From Microbacterium thalli (GTDB lineage: Bacteria; Actinomycetota; Actinomycetes; Actinomycetales; Microbacteriaceae), in the NCBI RefSeq assembly GCF_028737325.1, contig NZ_JAQZCH010000002.1, positions 62,001 through 126,000 on the forward strand: DNA of 64,000 nt, written 5' to 3'. A model generated the notes under the pieces. It worked only from the letters and a program-made list of their open reading frames with translations, did not search any database and had not been told where the DNA came from. Of the stretch, positions 1-11,995 are shown piece after piece; the stretch's first letter is position 1, and each line of letters begins with the position of its first letter. The translations under genes and the position numbers were made by a program.

Positions 1-74
1 GGACCGCTCCGCGCGGCATCCGCGTCGCCTCCGCCGCCCCCGAGCGCCGCCGTCCCGTTGCGGCGACCGCCTGA
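1..74 (+). CDS. C-terminal end of an upstream gene, possibly osmoprotectant ABC permease (partial)
   Basis: A reading frame already open at the left edge closes with TGA at 72-74; its last residues are basic and alanine-rich (ending RRPVAATA), like the cytoplasmic tail of a membrane protein. The next gene, 69 bases on and same strand, is an osmoprotectant-type binding protein, so a permease of that transporter is a reasonable guess. Only about 24 residues are visible, so neither frame nor function is secure. Confidence 0.35.
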   Translation, partial: TAPRGIRVASAAPERRRPVAATA

Positions 75-143
75 AGCAGCTTCCGCCCCTCCTCCGTCCC
101 GTTCACAGCTCGAACCTTCCGCACCACCAGAAAGAGGAAACCC

Positions 144-1061
144 ATGTCTCGCTTCACCACGCGCCGTCTGCTGACGGCCGGCGTCGGCGTGCTCGCCGCC
201 ACCACCCTGCTCGCCGGGTGCGCCGGCTCGGACCCGCTCGCCGAGAGCGGCGGGGAGTCCGCGGCTCCCGCGGACGGAACCATCGTCATCGGCTCGCAGG
301 ACTACTACTCGAACGAGATCGTCGCCGAGATCTACGCCCAGGCGCTCGAGGGCGCGGGCAAGACCGTCGACCGCCAGTTCACGACCGGCCAGCGTGAGGC
401 CTACCTGCCCGAGCTCGAGAGCGGTGCCCTCACGCTCTTCCCCGAGTACACCGGCAACTTGCTGCAGTACTTCGAGCCCGAGACCGAGGCGCGCACGTCC
501 GACGACGTGTATGCAGCGCTCACCGACGCGCTGCCCGAGAACCTCACGGTGCTCGACCAGGCCACCGCGAGCGACCAGGACTCCTACACCGTGACCGCCG
601 CGTTCGCGGAGCAGTGGGACCTGACGACGATCGCCGACCTCGCGAACGTCACCGAGCCGCTCACCCTCGGCGGCCCCGCCGAGCTCGAGCAGCGCCCGTA
701 CGGCCCGTCGGGCTTGACCGAGACGTACGGCGTCGAGGTCGGTTTCCAGGCGACCGGTGAGACCACCGTCGACGACCTCGTCGCCGGCACGGTCAACGTC
801 GCGAACGTCTTCACCGCCGACCCGCGCATCCAGACCGAGGACCTGGTCGTGCTCGAGGACCCCGAGGGCCTCTTCCTCGCGTCCAACGTGGTGCCCGTCG
901 TGAACGTCGACGTCGCCGACGAGATCGCCGACACGATCAACGCGGTCAGCGCCAAGCTGACTCCCGAGGCGCTCGTGGCGCTGAACGTGCAGAGCACCGT
1001 CGACAAGCTCGAGCCCGCAGAGATCGCGACGCAGTGGCTCGAGGAGAACGGTCTCGTCTGA
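144..1061 (+). CDS. Glycine betaine/choline-type ABC transporter substrate-binding lipoprotein
   Basis: Extracytoplasmic solute receptor, 305 residues, OpuAC/ProX-like family, which delivers quaternary ammonium osmoprotectants to an ABC permease. The N-terminus is a lipoprotein signal with lipobox LLAGC (Cys26), followed by a Ser/Glu-rich linker. The mature part opens with IVIGSQDYYSNEI and carries the family segment LPELESGALTLFPEYTGN near residues 90-108. Start ATG follows an AGAGGA ribosome site. It appears to be the last gene of its operon: a perfect 15-bp hairpin terminator lies 17 bases after the stop. The exact ligand cannot be read from sequence. Confidence 0.88.
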   Translation: MSRFTTRRLLTAGVGVLAATTLLAGCAGSDPLAESGGESAAPADGTIVIGSQDYYSNEIVAEIYAQALEGAGKTVDRQFTTGQREAYLPELESGALTLFPEYTGNLLQYFEPETEARTSDDVYAALTDALPENLTVLDQATASDQDSYTVTAAFAEQWDLTTIADLANVTEPLTLGGPAELEQRPYGPSGLTETYGVEVGFQATGETTVDDLVAGTVNVANVFTADPRIQTEDLVVLEDPEGLFLASNVVPVVNVDVADEIADTINAVSAKLTPEALVALNVQSTVDKLEPAEIATQWLEENGLV

Positions 1062-1078
1062 CCCTCTTCCCGACCGAC

Positions 1079-1111
1079 GAGACCCCCGGAGCGATGCGCT
1101 CCGGGGGTCTC
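1079..1111 (+). terminator. Strong 15-bp stem-loop terminator
   Basis: GAGACCCCCGGAGCG pairs perfectly with CGCTCCGGGGGTCTC around a 3-base ATG loop. It separates the binding-protein gene from the convergent ABC-F gene and may serve both strands. Confidence 0.85.
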
Positions 1112-1155
1112 GTGCGTCCGGGCTGCGATCCGAAGCACACCCGCCGCCGCCGGCA

Positions 1156-1179
1156 GCGTCAGGCGTCAGGCGTCAGGCG

Positions 1180-1188
<9 letters not shown>
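1156..1188. repeat. 7-bp tandem repeat (GCGTCAG)x4 plus partial copy
   Basis: Four exact copies of GCGTCAG followed by GCGTC. The stop codon of the minus-strand ABC-F gene (TCA at 1180-1182) lies inside it. Since 7 is not a multiple of 3, the TCA in successive copies puts a minus-strand TGA in all three frames. Confidence 0.9.
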
Positions 1189-2976
<1,788 letters not shown>

Positions 2977-3041
2977 ATTGCCTCCAGGCTAGGCCAGCCC
3001 GCTCGGGCAGCGGTCACCGTGCCGCGACCGCGTGAGCGCGT

Positions 3042-3539
3042 TCAGTCGCCGAACCCCAGCGACAGCTTGCGCAGGAGCGCGGCCAGGCGGTCGCGGTCGC
3101 CCTTCGACAGGCCCGCGAGCAGCAGCGCTTCAGCGTCGACGAGCCGCGTGATGGCGGCATCCACCCGCACCCGCCCGTCGTCGGTGAGCGTCACCAGGAT
3201 GCTGCGGCCGTCGCCCGGGTCGGACTCGCGGCGCACGAGCCGCCGACCCACCAGCCGGTCGATGCGGTTGGTCATCGTCCCGCTCGAGACCAGCGTCTGC
3301 TGCAGAAGCTGCTTCGGGCTCAACTGGTAGGGCTCGCCGGCGCGGCGGAGCGCCGACAGCACGTCCCACTCCCACGGCTCGAGGTCGCTGCGCCGGAAGG
3401 CCTCGCGCCGAGCCCGGTCGAGGTGGCGCGAGAGGCGGTCGACGCGGGAGAGCACCTCGAGGGGTGAGAAGTCGAGGTCCGGTCGCTGCAACGACCACGC
3501 CCCGACGATGCGGTCCACCTCGTCGGTCTCGTGTGCCAT
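3042..3539 (-). CDS. MarR-family transcriptional regulator
   Basis: 165-residue winged-helix regulator. N-terminal dimerisation helix (DEVDRIVGAWSLQRPDLDF), then the wHTH core with LLQQTLVSSGTMTNRIDRL as recognition region, and the wing RRESDPGDGRSILVTLTDDG. The ATG at 3539 is preferred over an ORF extension to 3614 because a GATAAT box sits exactly 6 nt upstream, predicting a leaderless transcript. The paralogue at 39943 has a similar N-terminus (ILAQWAREKPELDVSP). The regulated genes are unknown; the ABC-F gene is next on the same strand. Confidence 0.87.
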   Translation of the reverse strand: MAHETDEVDRIVGAWSLQRPDLDFSPLEVLSRVDRLSRHLDRARREAFRRSDLEPWEWDVLSALRRAGEPYQLSPKQLLQQTLVSSGTMTNRIDRLVGRRLVRRESDPGDGRSILVTLTDDGRVRVDAAITRLVDAEALLLAGLSKGDRDRLAALLRKLSLGFGD

Positions 3540-3545
3540 GGCCTC

Positions 3546-3551
3546 ATTATC
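3546..3551 (-). promoter_or_regulatory. -10 box GATAAT of the MarR gene (leaderless)
   Basis: Reads GATAAT, gaggcc, ATG on the minus strand; the 6-nt gap places the transcription start at the start codon. Confidence 0.6.
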
Positions 3552-3627
3552 GCGGGGCGGGAGCGCGTGCGCGGGCACGGCGCCGCAGGCTCTGGCAGAC
3601 TTGACGGGCTGCACCCCGGTGCGGCGG

Positions 3628-3699
3628 TCCGCCGTGGTGTAATGGCAGCACGACAGCCTTTGGAGCTGTGAGGTCTAGGTTCGAGTCCTGGCGGCGGAG
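3628..3699 (+). tRNA. tRNA-Gln (anticodon TTG)
   Basis: Cloverleaf with 7-bp acceptor stem TCCGCCG/CGGCGGA, anticodon stem ACAGC/GCTGT around loop CTTTGGA (anticodon TTG), T-arm CTAGG-TTCGAGT-CCTGG and discriminator G. CCA is not encoded. The start codon of glmU begins one base after the mature 3' end. A tRNA-Gln beside glmU is also seen in mycobacteria. Confidence 0.95.
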
Positions 3700-3700
3700 C

Positions 3701-5173
3701 ATGAGCGACACCTCTCTCGATCCCGACCTCGCCGTCGTCATCCTCGCCGCCGGCCAGGGGACGCGCATGAAGTCCTCGCTGCCGAAGGTGCTGCACCGCA
3801 TCGGCGGGCGCCCGCTCGTGGGGCACGTGCTCGACACAGCGCGGGATCTCGCCCCGGCCCACGTGCTGGTCGTCGTGCGTCACGAACGCGACCGCGTCGC
3901 CGAGGCCGTTCTCGGCGTCTCGCCCGAGGTCGTCGTCGTCGACCAGGACGAGGTGCCCGGAACGGGCCGCGCCGTCGAGGTCGCGCTCGACCGGTTGCCG
4001 GACTTCACCGGCGATGTGCTCGTCCTGAGCGCCGACGTCCCACTGCTCGACGACGTCGCGCTCGGCGATCTGCTCGCGGTGCACCGTGCCTCGGGTGCGG
4101 CGGCGACGCTGCTCAGCGCGCGCCTGAGCGATCCGACCGGGTACGGACGCGTCATCCGCGACAGCGCCGGTGGTGTCGACCGCATCGTCGAGCACAAGGA
4201 CGCCACGGACGCCGAGCGCGCGGTCGACGAGATCAACGCCGGCGTGTACGCGTTCCGTGCCGAGCCGCTGCGCGACCGGCTCGGCCGCATCAGTACCGCC
4301 AACGCCCAGGCCGAGAAGTACCTCACCGACGTCGTCGGCATGCTGCGCTCGGACGAGCTGGGCGTCGCCGCGCAGCTCGTGACCGATCCCTCGCTGATCG
4401 TCGGCGTGAACGACCGCGTGCAGCTGGCGGAGGCCGGGCGCCTGCTCAACGCCCGGACGATCCGGCGGTGGCAGCTCGCGGGCGTCACGGTGCAGGACCC
4501 CGCCACGACGTGGATCGACGTCACCGCCGCCCTCTCGCCCGACGTCACGCTCTTGCCGAACACGCACATCCTGCGCGCGACGACGGTCGCCGCGGGCGCG
4601 ACGATCGGCCCCGATACGACGCTGAACGATTGCGAGGTGGGGGAGGGCGCCACCGTCACCCGCAGCGACGCGACCCTCGCCGTCATCGGCGCCGCCGCGA
4701 CCGTGGGCCCGTTCTCGTACCTGCGTCCCGGTACCCAGTTGGGCGCGGGCGGGAAGATCGGCACCTTCGTCGAGACCAAGAACTCGGTGATCGGCGACGG
4801 CAGCAAGGTGCCGCACCTGTCGTACGTCGGCGATGCCGAGATCGGTCGAGGCGTCAACCTCGGCGCCGGCGCGATCACCGCGAACTACGACGACCTGGCG
4901 AAGCACCGCACCGTGATCGGCGACGAGGTCCACGCCGGCTCGCACAACGTGTTCGTCGCGCCCGTTAAGATCGGTGAGGGCGCCAAGACGGGCGCCGGAG
5001 CGGTCATCCGCAAGGACGTCCCGGCCGGTGCTCTCGCCCTCAGCGTCGCCCCCCAGCGAAATGTCGAGGGGTGGGTCGAGAAGAACAGACCCGGTACTGG
5101 CGCCGCCGCAGCAGCGGCGCGCGTACGGTCTTCACAGGAAGCGGACGATGGCTCGCAAGAAGAACACGGTTGA
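3701..5173 (+). CDS. glmU: Bifunctional UDP-GlcNAc pyrophosphorylase / glucosamine-1-phosphate acetyltransferase
   Basis: 490-residue cytoplasmic enzyme making UDP-N-acetylglucosamine for peptidoglycan. The N-terminal nucleotidyltransferase shows LAAGQGTRMKSSLPKVLH (residues 14-31). The C-terminal left-handed beta-helix acetyltransferase shows the hexapeptide pattern and PHLSYVGDAEIG, LGAGAITANYDD. The ATG at 3701 is taken because 11 residues before the first beta strand matches family proteins, and longer frames would run through the tRNA. There is no room for a normal ribosome site: GGAG at 3696-3699 is part of the tRNA and only one base from ATG. The 3' end overlaps prs by 26 bases. Confidence 0.95.
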   Translation: MSDTSLDPDLAVVILAAGQGTRMKSSLPKVLHRIGGRPLVGHVLDTARDLAPAHVLVVVRHERDRVAEAVLGVSPEVVVVDQDEVPGTGRAVEVALDRLPDFTGDVLVLSADVPLLDDVALGDLLAVHRASGAAATLLSARLSDPTGYGRVIRDSAGGVDRIVEHKDATDAERAVDEINAGVYAFRAEPLRDRLGRISTANAQAEKYLTDVVGMLRSDELGVAAQLVTDPSLIVGVNDRVQLAEAGRLLNARTIRRWQLAGVTVQDPATTWIDVTAALSPDVTLLPNTHILRATTVAAGATIGPDTTLNDCEVGEGATVTRSDATLAVIGAAATVGPFSYLRPGTQLGAGGKIGTFVETKNSVIGDGSKVPHLSYVGDAEIGRGVNLGAGAITANYDDLAKHRTVIGDEVHAGSHNVFVAPVKIGEGAKTGAGAVIRKDVPAGALALSVAPQRNVEGWVEKNRPGTGAAAAAARVRSSQEADDGSQEEHG

Positions 5174-6182
5174 CCTCGACGTCTCGCGGGGCATCGCCCC
5201 GGGACTGGTCGCCAAGACCAAGAAGCGCCTCGTCGTCGCATCAGGTGGCTCGCACCCCGCGCTGTCGGTCGATGTGGCGAGCGCGCTCGGCACCGAGCTC
5301 GTCCCCACCGAGCACCGCACCTTCGCCTCGGGCGAGATCCTGACGCGCTTCGAGGTGTCGATCCGCGGGTGCGACTTCTTCCTCGTGCAGTCGTTCGGCC
5401 CGCCGGTCAACGAGTGGCTCATGGAGACCCTCATCATGCTGGATGCCGCCAAGCGCGCATCCGCGAAGCGCATCACCGTCGTCGCGCCGTACTACCCGTA
5501 CTCGCGTCAGGACAAGAAGGGTCGCGGTCGCGAGCCGATCAGCGCACGCCTCGTCGCCGACCTGTTCAAGACCGCCGGCGCCGACCGCGTGATGAGCGTC
5601 GACCTGCACGCCGCGCAGATCCAGGGCTTCTTCGACGGCCCCGTCGACCATCTCTTCGCCAAGCCGGTGCTGCTGGAGCACTTCGAGCGCACCCTGAGCG
5701 CCGATGACCGGGCGAAGCTGACGGTCGTGTCGCCCGACACCGGCCGCGTCCGCGTGGCCGACACCTGGTCCGACAGCCTGGGCGCACCGCTCGCGATCAT
5801 CCACAAGCGCCGTGACCCGAACGTGGCGAACCAGGTGACGGTGAACGAGATCGTCGGTGACGTGCGCGGACGCGTGTGTCTGCTGGTCGACGACATGATC
5901 GACACCGGCGGGACCATCGTGAAGGCCGCGCAGGCGCTGAAGAGCAGCGGCGCCGAGCGCGTGATCGTCGCCGCCACCCACGCGGTCTTCAGCCACCCGG
6001 CGGTCGACCGGCTGCAGGACCCCGCCATCGACGAGGTCGTCGTCACCGACACCATCCCGCTGGGCGAGGACAAGCGCTTCCCGGGCCTGACGATCCTGCC
6101 GATCGCCCCGCTGCTGGCGCGCGCGATCAAGGAGGTCTTCGAGGACGGCTCCGTCACGAGCATGTTCGACGGCGCCGCCTGA
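5148..6182 (+). CDS. prs: Ribose-phosphate pyrophosphokinase
   Basis: Makes PRPP from ribose 5-phosphate and ATP for nucleotides, His, Trp and NAD. 344 residues, with an N-terminal extension of about 25 residues before the first beta strand. Visible are the flexible-loop region YYPYSRQDKKGRGREPISAR, the metal-binding DLHAAQIQGFF, and the PRPP loop VDDMIDTGGTI. The ATG at 5148 has an AGGAAGCGG ribosome site inside the end of glmU, so the two genes are translationally coupled. The glmU-prs pair is widely conserved in actinobacteria. Confidence 0.95.
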   Translation: MARKKNTVDLDVSRGIAPGLVAKTKKRLVVASGGSHPALSVDVASALGTELVPTEHRTFASGEILTRFEVSIRGCDFFLVQSFGPPVNEWLMETLIMLDAAKRASAKRITVVAPYYPYSRQDKKGRGREPISARLVADLFKTAGADRVMSVDLHAAQIQGFFDGPVDHLFAKPVLLEHFERTLSADDRAKLTVVSPDTGRVRVADTWSDSLGAPLAIIHKRRDPNVANQVTVNEIVGDVRGRVCLLVDDMIDTGGTIVKAAQALKSSGAERVIVAATHAVFSHPAVDRLQDPAIDEVVVTDTIPLGEDKRFPGLTILPIAPLLARAIKEVFEDGSVTSMFDGAA

Positions 6183-6251
6183 GGTCGGCCGACCCAGATG
6201 CCGGACCCGCAAGAAACGGCCACGCCACAGGCGGGGCAAAGGTCCGGCCCG

Positions 6252-6257
6252 TAGGAT
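6252..6257 (+). promoter_or_regulatory. -10 box TAGGAT of the P-type ATPase gene (leaderless)
   Basis: TAGGAT, cggggc, ATG: 6-nt spacing to the start codon and no ribosome site. A 7-bp inverted repeat CCGGACC/GGTCCGG (6201-6207, 6241-6247) lies just upstream and could be an operator or a terminator of prs. Confidence 0.6.
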
Positions 6258-6263
6258 CGGGGC

Positions 6264-8975
<2,712 letters not shown>

Positions 8976-8998
8976 TGAGTGGGCGGGGAGGGGGCCGC

Positions 8999-9004
8999 TA
9001 GCGT
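8999..9004 (+). promoter_or_regulatory. -10 box TAGCGT of the flavin redox operon
   Basis: TAGCGT would give a start near 9011 and a leader of about 40 nt that contains the AGGAGG ribosome site (9038-9043) of the lipoprotein gene. Confidence 0.5.
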
Positions 9005-9050
9005 GAGAGCAGCCCATCTCCCCGGAGGGCACGACACAGGAGGACCCGCC

Positions 9051-9536
9051 ATGATCCGCACCACTGCCGTTCCCCGTCCGTTGCGCGTCACCGCCGCTGC
9101 GGCATCCGTCGCCGGCCTCGCCCTGCTGGCGGGTTGTGCGGGCGCGTCCGATGCGGAAGAGCCCGCCGCCGGCGCCGACCAGCCCTCGTCCGCCACCACG
9201 CCCGTAGCGGGCGGAAGCACCGGCTCCGCGGGCGGCGGGACCTACACCGACGGCTCGTACACCGCCGAGGGCAGCTATCAGACGCCCGAAGGCCCGGAGA
9301 CGATCACGGTGACGCTCACGATCGCGTCGGACGCGGTCACCGACGTCGAGGTCGTCGGCGAACCGACGCGTCGCGAGAGCAAGCAGTACCAGGAGGAGTT
9401 CATCGGCGGTATCGACGACCTGGTCGTCGGCAAGAGCCTCGATGACATCGAGGTCGACCGCGTCGCCGGATCGTCGCTGACCAGCGGCGGGTTCAACGCG
9501 GCGGTCGAGGAGATCCGCACCGACGCAGCGGCATGA
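9051..9536 (+). CDS. FMN-binding-domain lipoprotein (extracytosolic flavin carrier)
   Basis: 161 residues. Lipoprotein signal with lipobox LLAGC (Cys29), a Gly/Ser/Ala linker to about residue 65, then an FMN-binding domain of the NqrC/RnfG type (about 70-155). Such domains receive FMN covalently from ApbE on a Thr or Ser of a D-x-x-[S/T]-G-A-[T/S] motif. Here the matching segment is DRVAGSSLTSGGF (residues 136-148), so the acceptor is probably Ser142, with AGSS replacing the common SGAT. The ATG has a strong AGGAGG site. It heads a three-gene operon: its stop overlaps the apbE start, and the reductase follows. Inferred role: one-electron carrier outside the membrane, fed by the third gene. 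Confidence 0.88.
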   Translation: MIRTTAVPRPLRVTAAAASVAGLALLAGCAGASDAEEPAAGADQPSSATTPVAGGSTGSAGGGTYTDGSYTAEGSYQTPEGPETITVTLTIASDAVTDVEVVGEPTRRESKQYQEEFIGGIDDLVVGKSLDDIEVDRVAGSSLTSGGFNAAVEEIRTDAAA

Positions 9537-10405
9537 CCGCCGACGCCGTCCCGGCGCAGCGCTGGGACTTCGAGGCGATCGGCACGACCTGGCGCATCGA
9601 CAGCGCGACCCCGCTCGGCGAAGGCGATCGTGTCGCGGTCAGCGCCGTCATCGACGCCTTCGATCGCGCGTGGTCGCGCTTCCGCGCCGACTCGGTCGTC
9701 CGCCGCATCGCGTCCGGGGGATCCGCCGCCGCCCCGGACGACGCCGGCGACCTGCTCGCGATGTACGCCGCGCTCGACGAGGCGACGGCCGGAGCGGTCA
9801 ATCCGCTCGTCGGCGACGCGCTCGCGCGGCGCGGCTACGACGCGGACTACTCGCTGCGCGACCGCGGGGCCGAGTCCGCGCCGACCGACTGGCGGGAGAT
9901 CCTGGATGCCGCGAACGGGCGGCTCACGCTCCGCCGCCCGGCCACGATCGACATCGGCGCGGTGGGCAAAGGCCGGCTCGTCGACCTCGTCGTCGCGGTA
10001 CTGCAGGCCCGCGTGCGCGGCTGGCTCGTGGTCGACGCGAGCGGCGACCTCGCCGTTCGCGGCATCCGGCAGCGCATCGCGCTCGAGCACCCGTTCGACG
10101 CGACGCGAGCGATCGGGATCTGGTCGATCGCCGACGCGGCCCTGTGCGCCTCGGCGGTGAACCGCCGGACATGGGGCGACGGACTTCATCATGTGCTCGA
10201 CGCCCGCACCGGCCAGCCGGTGCGCGCCTATGCCGCGACGTGGGCGGTCGCCGCGGATGCCTTGACGGCCGATGCCGTCGCCACCGCCCTGTTCTTCGAT
10301 GGTGGTCCGCGATTCGCCGCGGGCCGCGACGCGTCGTGGGTGCGGATGCGCACCGAGGGCACGGTCGAATGGTCCCCTGACTGCGAAGCGGAGCTGTTCT
10401 CATGA
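9533..10405 (+). CDS. apbE: FAD:protein FMN transferase (ApbE family)
   Basis: 290-residue flavin transferase that moves FMN from FAD onto a Thr/Ser of a target protein. Visible family segments: GTTWRID near the N-terminus, GAVGKGRLVD, LVVDASGDLAVRG, the region DGLHHVLDARTGQP and the metal-binding ADALTADAVATAL. It overlaps the lipoprotein gene by 4 bases (ATGA) and the next gene by 4. No signal peptide or lipobox is present and the frame cannot be extended upstream, although its presumed substrate carries an export signal; Gram-negative ApbE is usually exported. Confidence 0.92.
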   Translation: MTADAVPAQRWDFEAIGTTWRIDSATPLGEGDRVAVSAVIDAFDRAWSRFRADSVVRRIASGGSAAAPDDAGDLLAMYAALDEATAGAVNPLVGDALARRGYDADYSLRDRGAESAPTDWREILDAANGRLTLRRPATIDIGAVGKGRLVDLVVAVLQARVRGWLVVDASGDLAVRGIRQRIALEHPFDATRAIGIWSIADAALCASAVNRRTWGDGLHHVLDARTGQPVRAYAATWAVAADALTADAVATALFFDGGPRFAAGRDASWVRMRTEGTVEWSPDCEAELFS

Positions 10406-11949
10406 CCTCTCTCACCGCCGCCCGGAACCGCGCCGTCGGCGCCCTCGGACGCGTCTCGATGTACCGGCTCGTGCTGCTGGCGCTGGCGGTGCTCGCCGTC
10501 ATCGCCTTCGCGCTCACCCTCGTCGGCGAGCTCGCGGGCGATCCGCTGGCCTTGCCTGTCTCCCTCGCCGTCCTCGTCGGGGCGATCGCGCTCGTCGACG
10601 TCGGGGCGCAGCGCCTGCTCGGTCGAGCGTGGCGCATCGAGTCGGCGGTGATCACGGCGCTCATCCTGCTCTTCGTGCTGCGACCGACACTCGACCCCGC
10701 CGGGCTCGTGGGCATCGCGATCGCCGGTGCCGTGGCATCCGCATCCAAGTACGCGCTGGCCTGGCGCGGCCGCCACATCTTCAACCCGGCCGCCGCGGGC
10801 GCGACGGCTCTGACCGTGCTGAGCATCCCGTTCCCCGACCTGGGCGCCTCGGCCTGGTGGGTGGGCACACCCCTGCTCGCGCTGCCGGTGCTCGTCCTGG
10901 GCGGTATCGTGCTCGTCCGCACCGAGAAGGTCCGGGTGGTGGCGGTGTTCCTCGTCGTCGCGGTCGGTGTCGCCCTCGTGCGCACGTTCGTGCAGTACGG
11001 CGGGGCCGACATCCCCGTCGACGCGCAGATCCTCGGACAGGTGCTGTTGTCGTCGCCGTTCCTGTTCCTCGGCGCGTTCATGCTGTCCGAGCCGCTCACG
11101 CTGCCCCCGCGCCGATCGCAGCAGTATCTGGTCGCGGCGCTCGTCGGTGCCCTCGCCGGCTGGCCGATCCTCATCGGCGAGATCAGCCTGGGTCAGGAGC
11201 GCGCGCTGCTCGTGGGCAACCTGCTCGCGTTCTTCTTCGCGTGGCGCGCGGCCGTCCGGCTGACCTTCGTCGAACGACGTGCGCTGACGCCGTCCGTGCG
11301 CGAACTGTCGTTCCGTGCGCACCGGGGGTTCCGGTTCCGGCCCGGTCAGTACCTCGAGCTCGAGGTACCGCACCGGCGCCCCGACGCGCGCGGCACCCGA
11401 CGGGAGTTCTCCATCGTCTCGGCGCCCGCCGAGCTGCCCGAGGTGCGGATCGCCCTACGCGAAGGATCGCAGTCGAGCTACAAGCAAGCGCTCGCGCGGG
11501 TCGAGCCCGGCCAGGCGCTGCCGGTCACCGGTGTCTGGGGCGACTTCGTCCTCCCGGCGCGGACCGACGCGAAGGTGCTGCTCGTGGCCGCGGGCATCGG
11601 CGTGACGCCGTTCGTCTCGCAGCTGCGTCAGGCGCGCCTGGCCGGCGAGCACCGCGACATCGTGATGGTCTACGTGGCCTCGGCCGCGGAGGAGTTGGCG
11701 TTCCGCGACGACATCGTCGCCGCGGGCATCCCGGTGCTGGTCGTCACCCGCGACGAGCCGCACGATCTTCCGAGCGGCTGGCGGTGGTCCGGGGGAGCCC
11801 GCCTGGATGCGGCGGGGCTGGTCGACCTCGTTCCCGACCTGGCCGAGCGTCACGCCTACATCTCGGGACCGCCGCGGCTGATCGCCGAGCTCGCCCCGGC
11901 GCTGGCGCGGGCGCGTTCGCTCACGACCGACGCCTTCGCGGGCTACTGA
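10402..11949 (+). CDS. RnfD/NqrB-like membrane domain fused to ferredoxin-NAD(P)+ reductase module
   Basis: 515 residues. Residues about 20-285 form eight to ten TM helices with RHIFNPAAAGATALT (about 124-138), which matches the NPA segment of RnfD/NqrB-like proteins. Residues about 288-515 are a ferredoxin-reductase fold: flavin-binding RPGQYLELEV and REFSIVSAP, nucleotide-binding AAGIGVTPFVSQL, and C-terminal YISGPPRLI. No ferredoxin domain is seen. The fusion could take electrons from NAD(P)H inside and pass them through the membrane domain to the flavin lipoprotein outside. Translationally coupled to apbE and followed by a terminator. The direction of flow and final acceptor are inference. 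Confidence 0.85.
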   Translation: MTSLTAARNRAVGALGRVSMYRLVLLALAVLAVIAFALTLVGELAGDPLALPVSLAVLVGAIALVDVGAQRLLGRAWRIESAVITALILLFVLRPTLDPAGLVGIAIAGAVASASKYALAWRGRHIFNPAAAGATALTVLSIPFPDLGASAWWVGTPLLALPVLVLGGIVLVRTEKVRVVAVFLVVAVGVALVRTFVQYGGADIPVDAQILGQVLLSSPFLFLGAFMLSEPLTLPPRRSQQYLVAALVGALAGWPILIGEISLGQERALLVGNLLAFFFAWRAAVRLTFVERRALTPSVRELSFRAHRGFRFRPGQYLELEVPHRRPDARGTRREFSIVSAPAELPEVRIALREGSQSSYKQALARVEPGQALPVTGVWGDFVLPARTDAKVLLVAAGIGVTPFVSQLRQARLAGEHRDIVMVYVASAAEELAFRDDIVAAGIPVLVVTRDEPHDLPSGWRWSGGARLDAAGLVDLVPDLAERHAYISGPPRLIAELAPALARARSLTTDAFAGY

Positions 11950-11963
11950 GCCCCGCGGGTGAC

Positions 11964-11995
11964 TGATCCGGCGGGCTACCGAGCCCGCCGGATCA
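11964..11995. terminator. 14-bp bidirectional terminator
   Basis: TGATCCGGCGGGCT pairs perfectly with AGCCCGCCGGATCA around loop ACCG. It lies between the reductase-fusion gene and the convergent histidine kinase, whose stop codon is inside the right arm. Confidence 0.85.

Noticed and set aside
3668..3700. Longer glmU start inside tRNA-Gln
   Set aside because: It would translate the tRNA 3' half and add residues absent from the family.
10774..10809. AGAT in the RnfD-like protein as a covalent flavin site
   Set aside because: It lies in the conserved NPA helix segment and lacks the upstream Asp of ApbE targets; probably coincidence, though it could be tested together with the lipoprotein.
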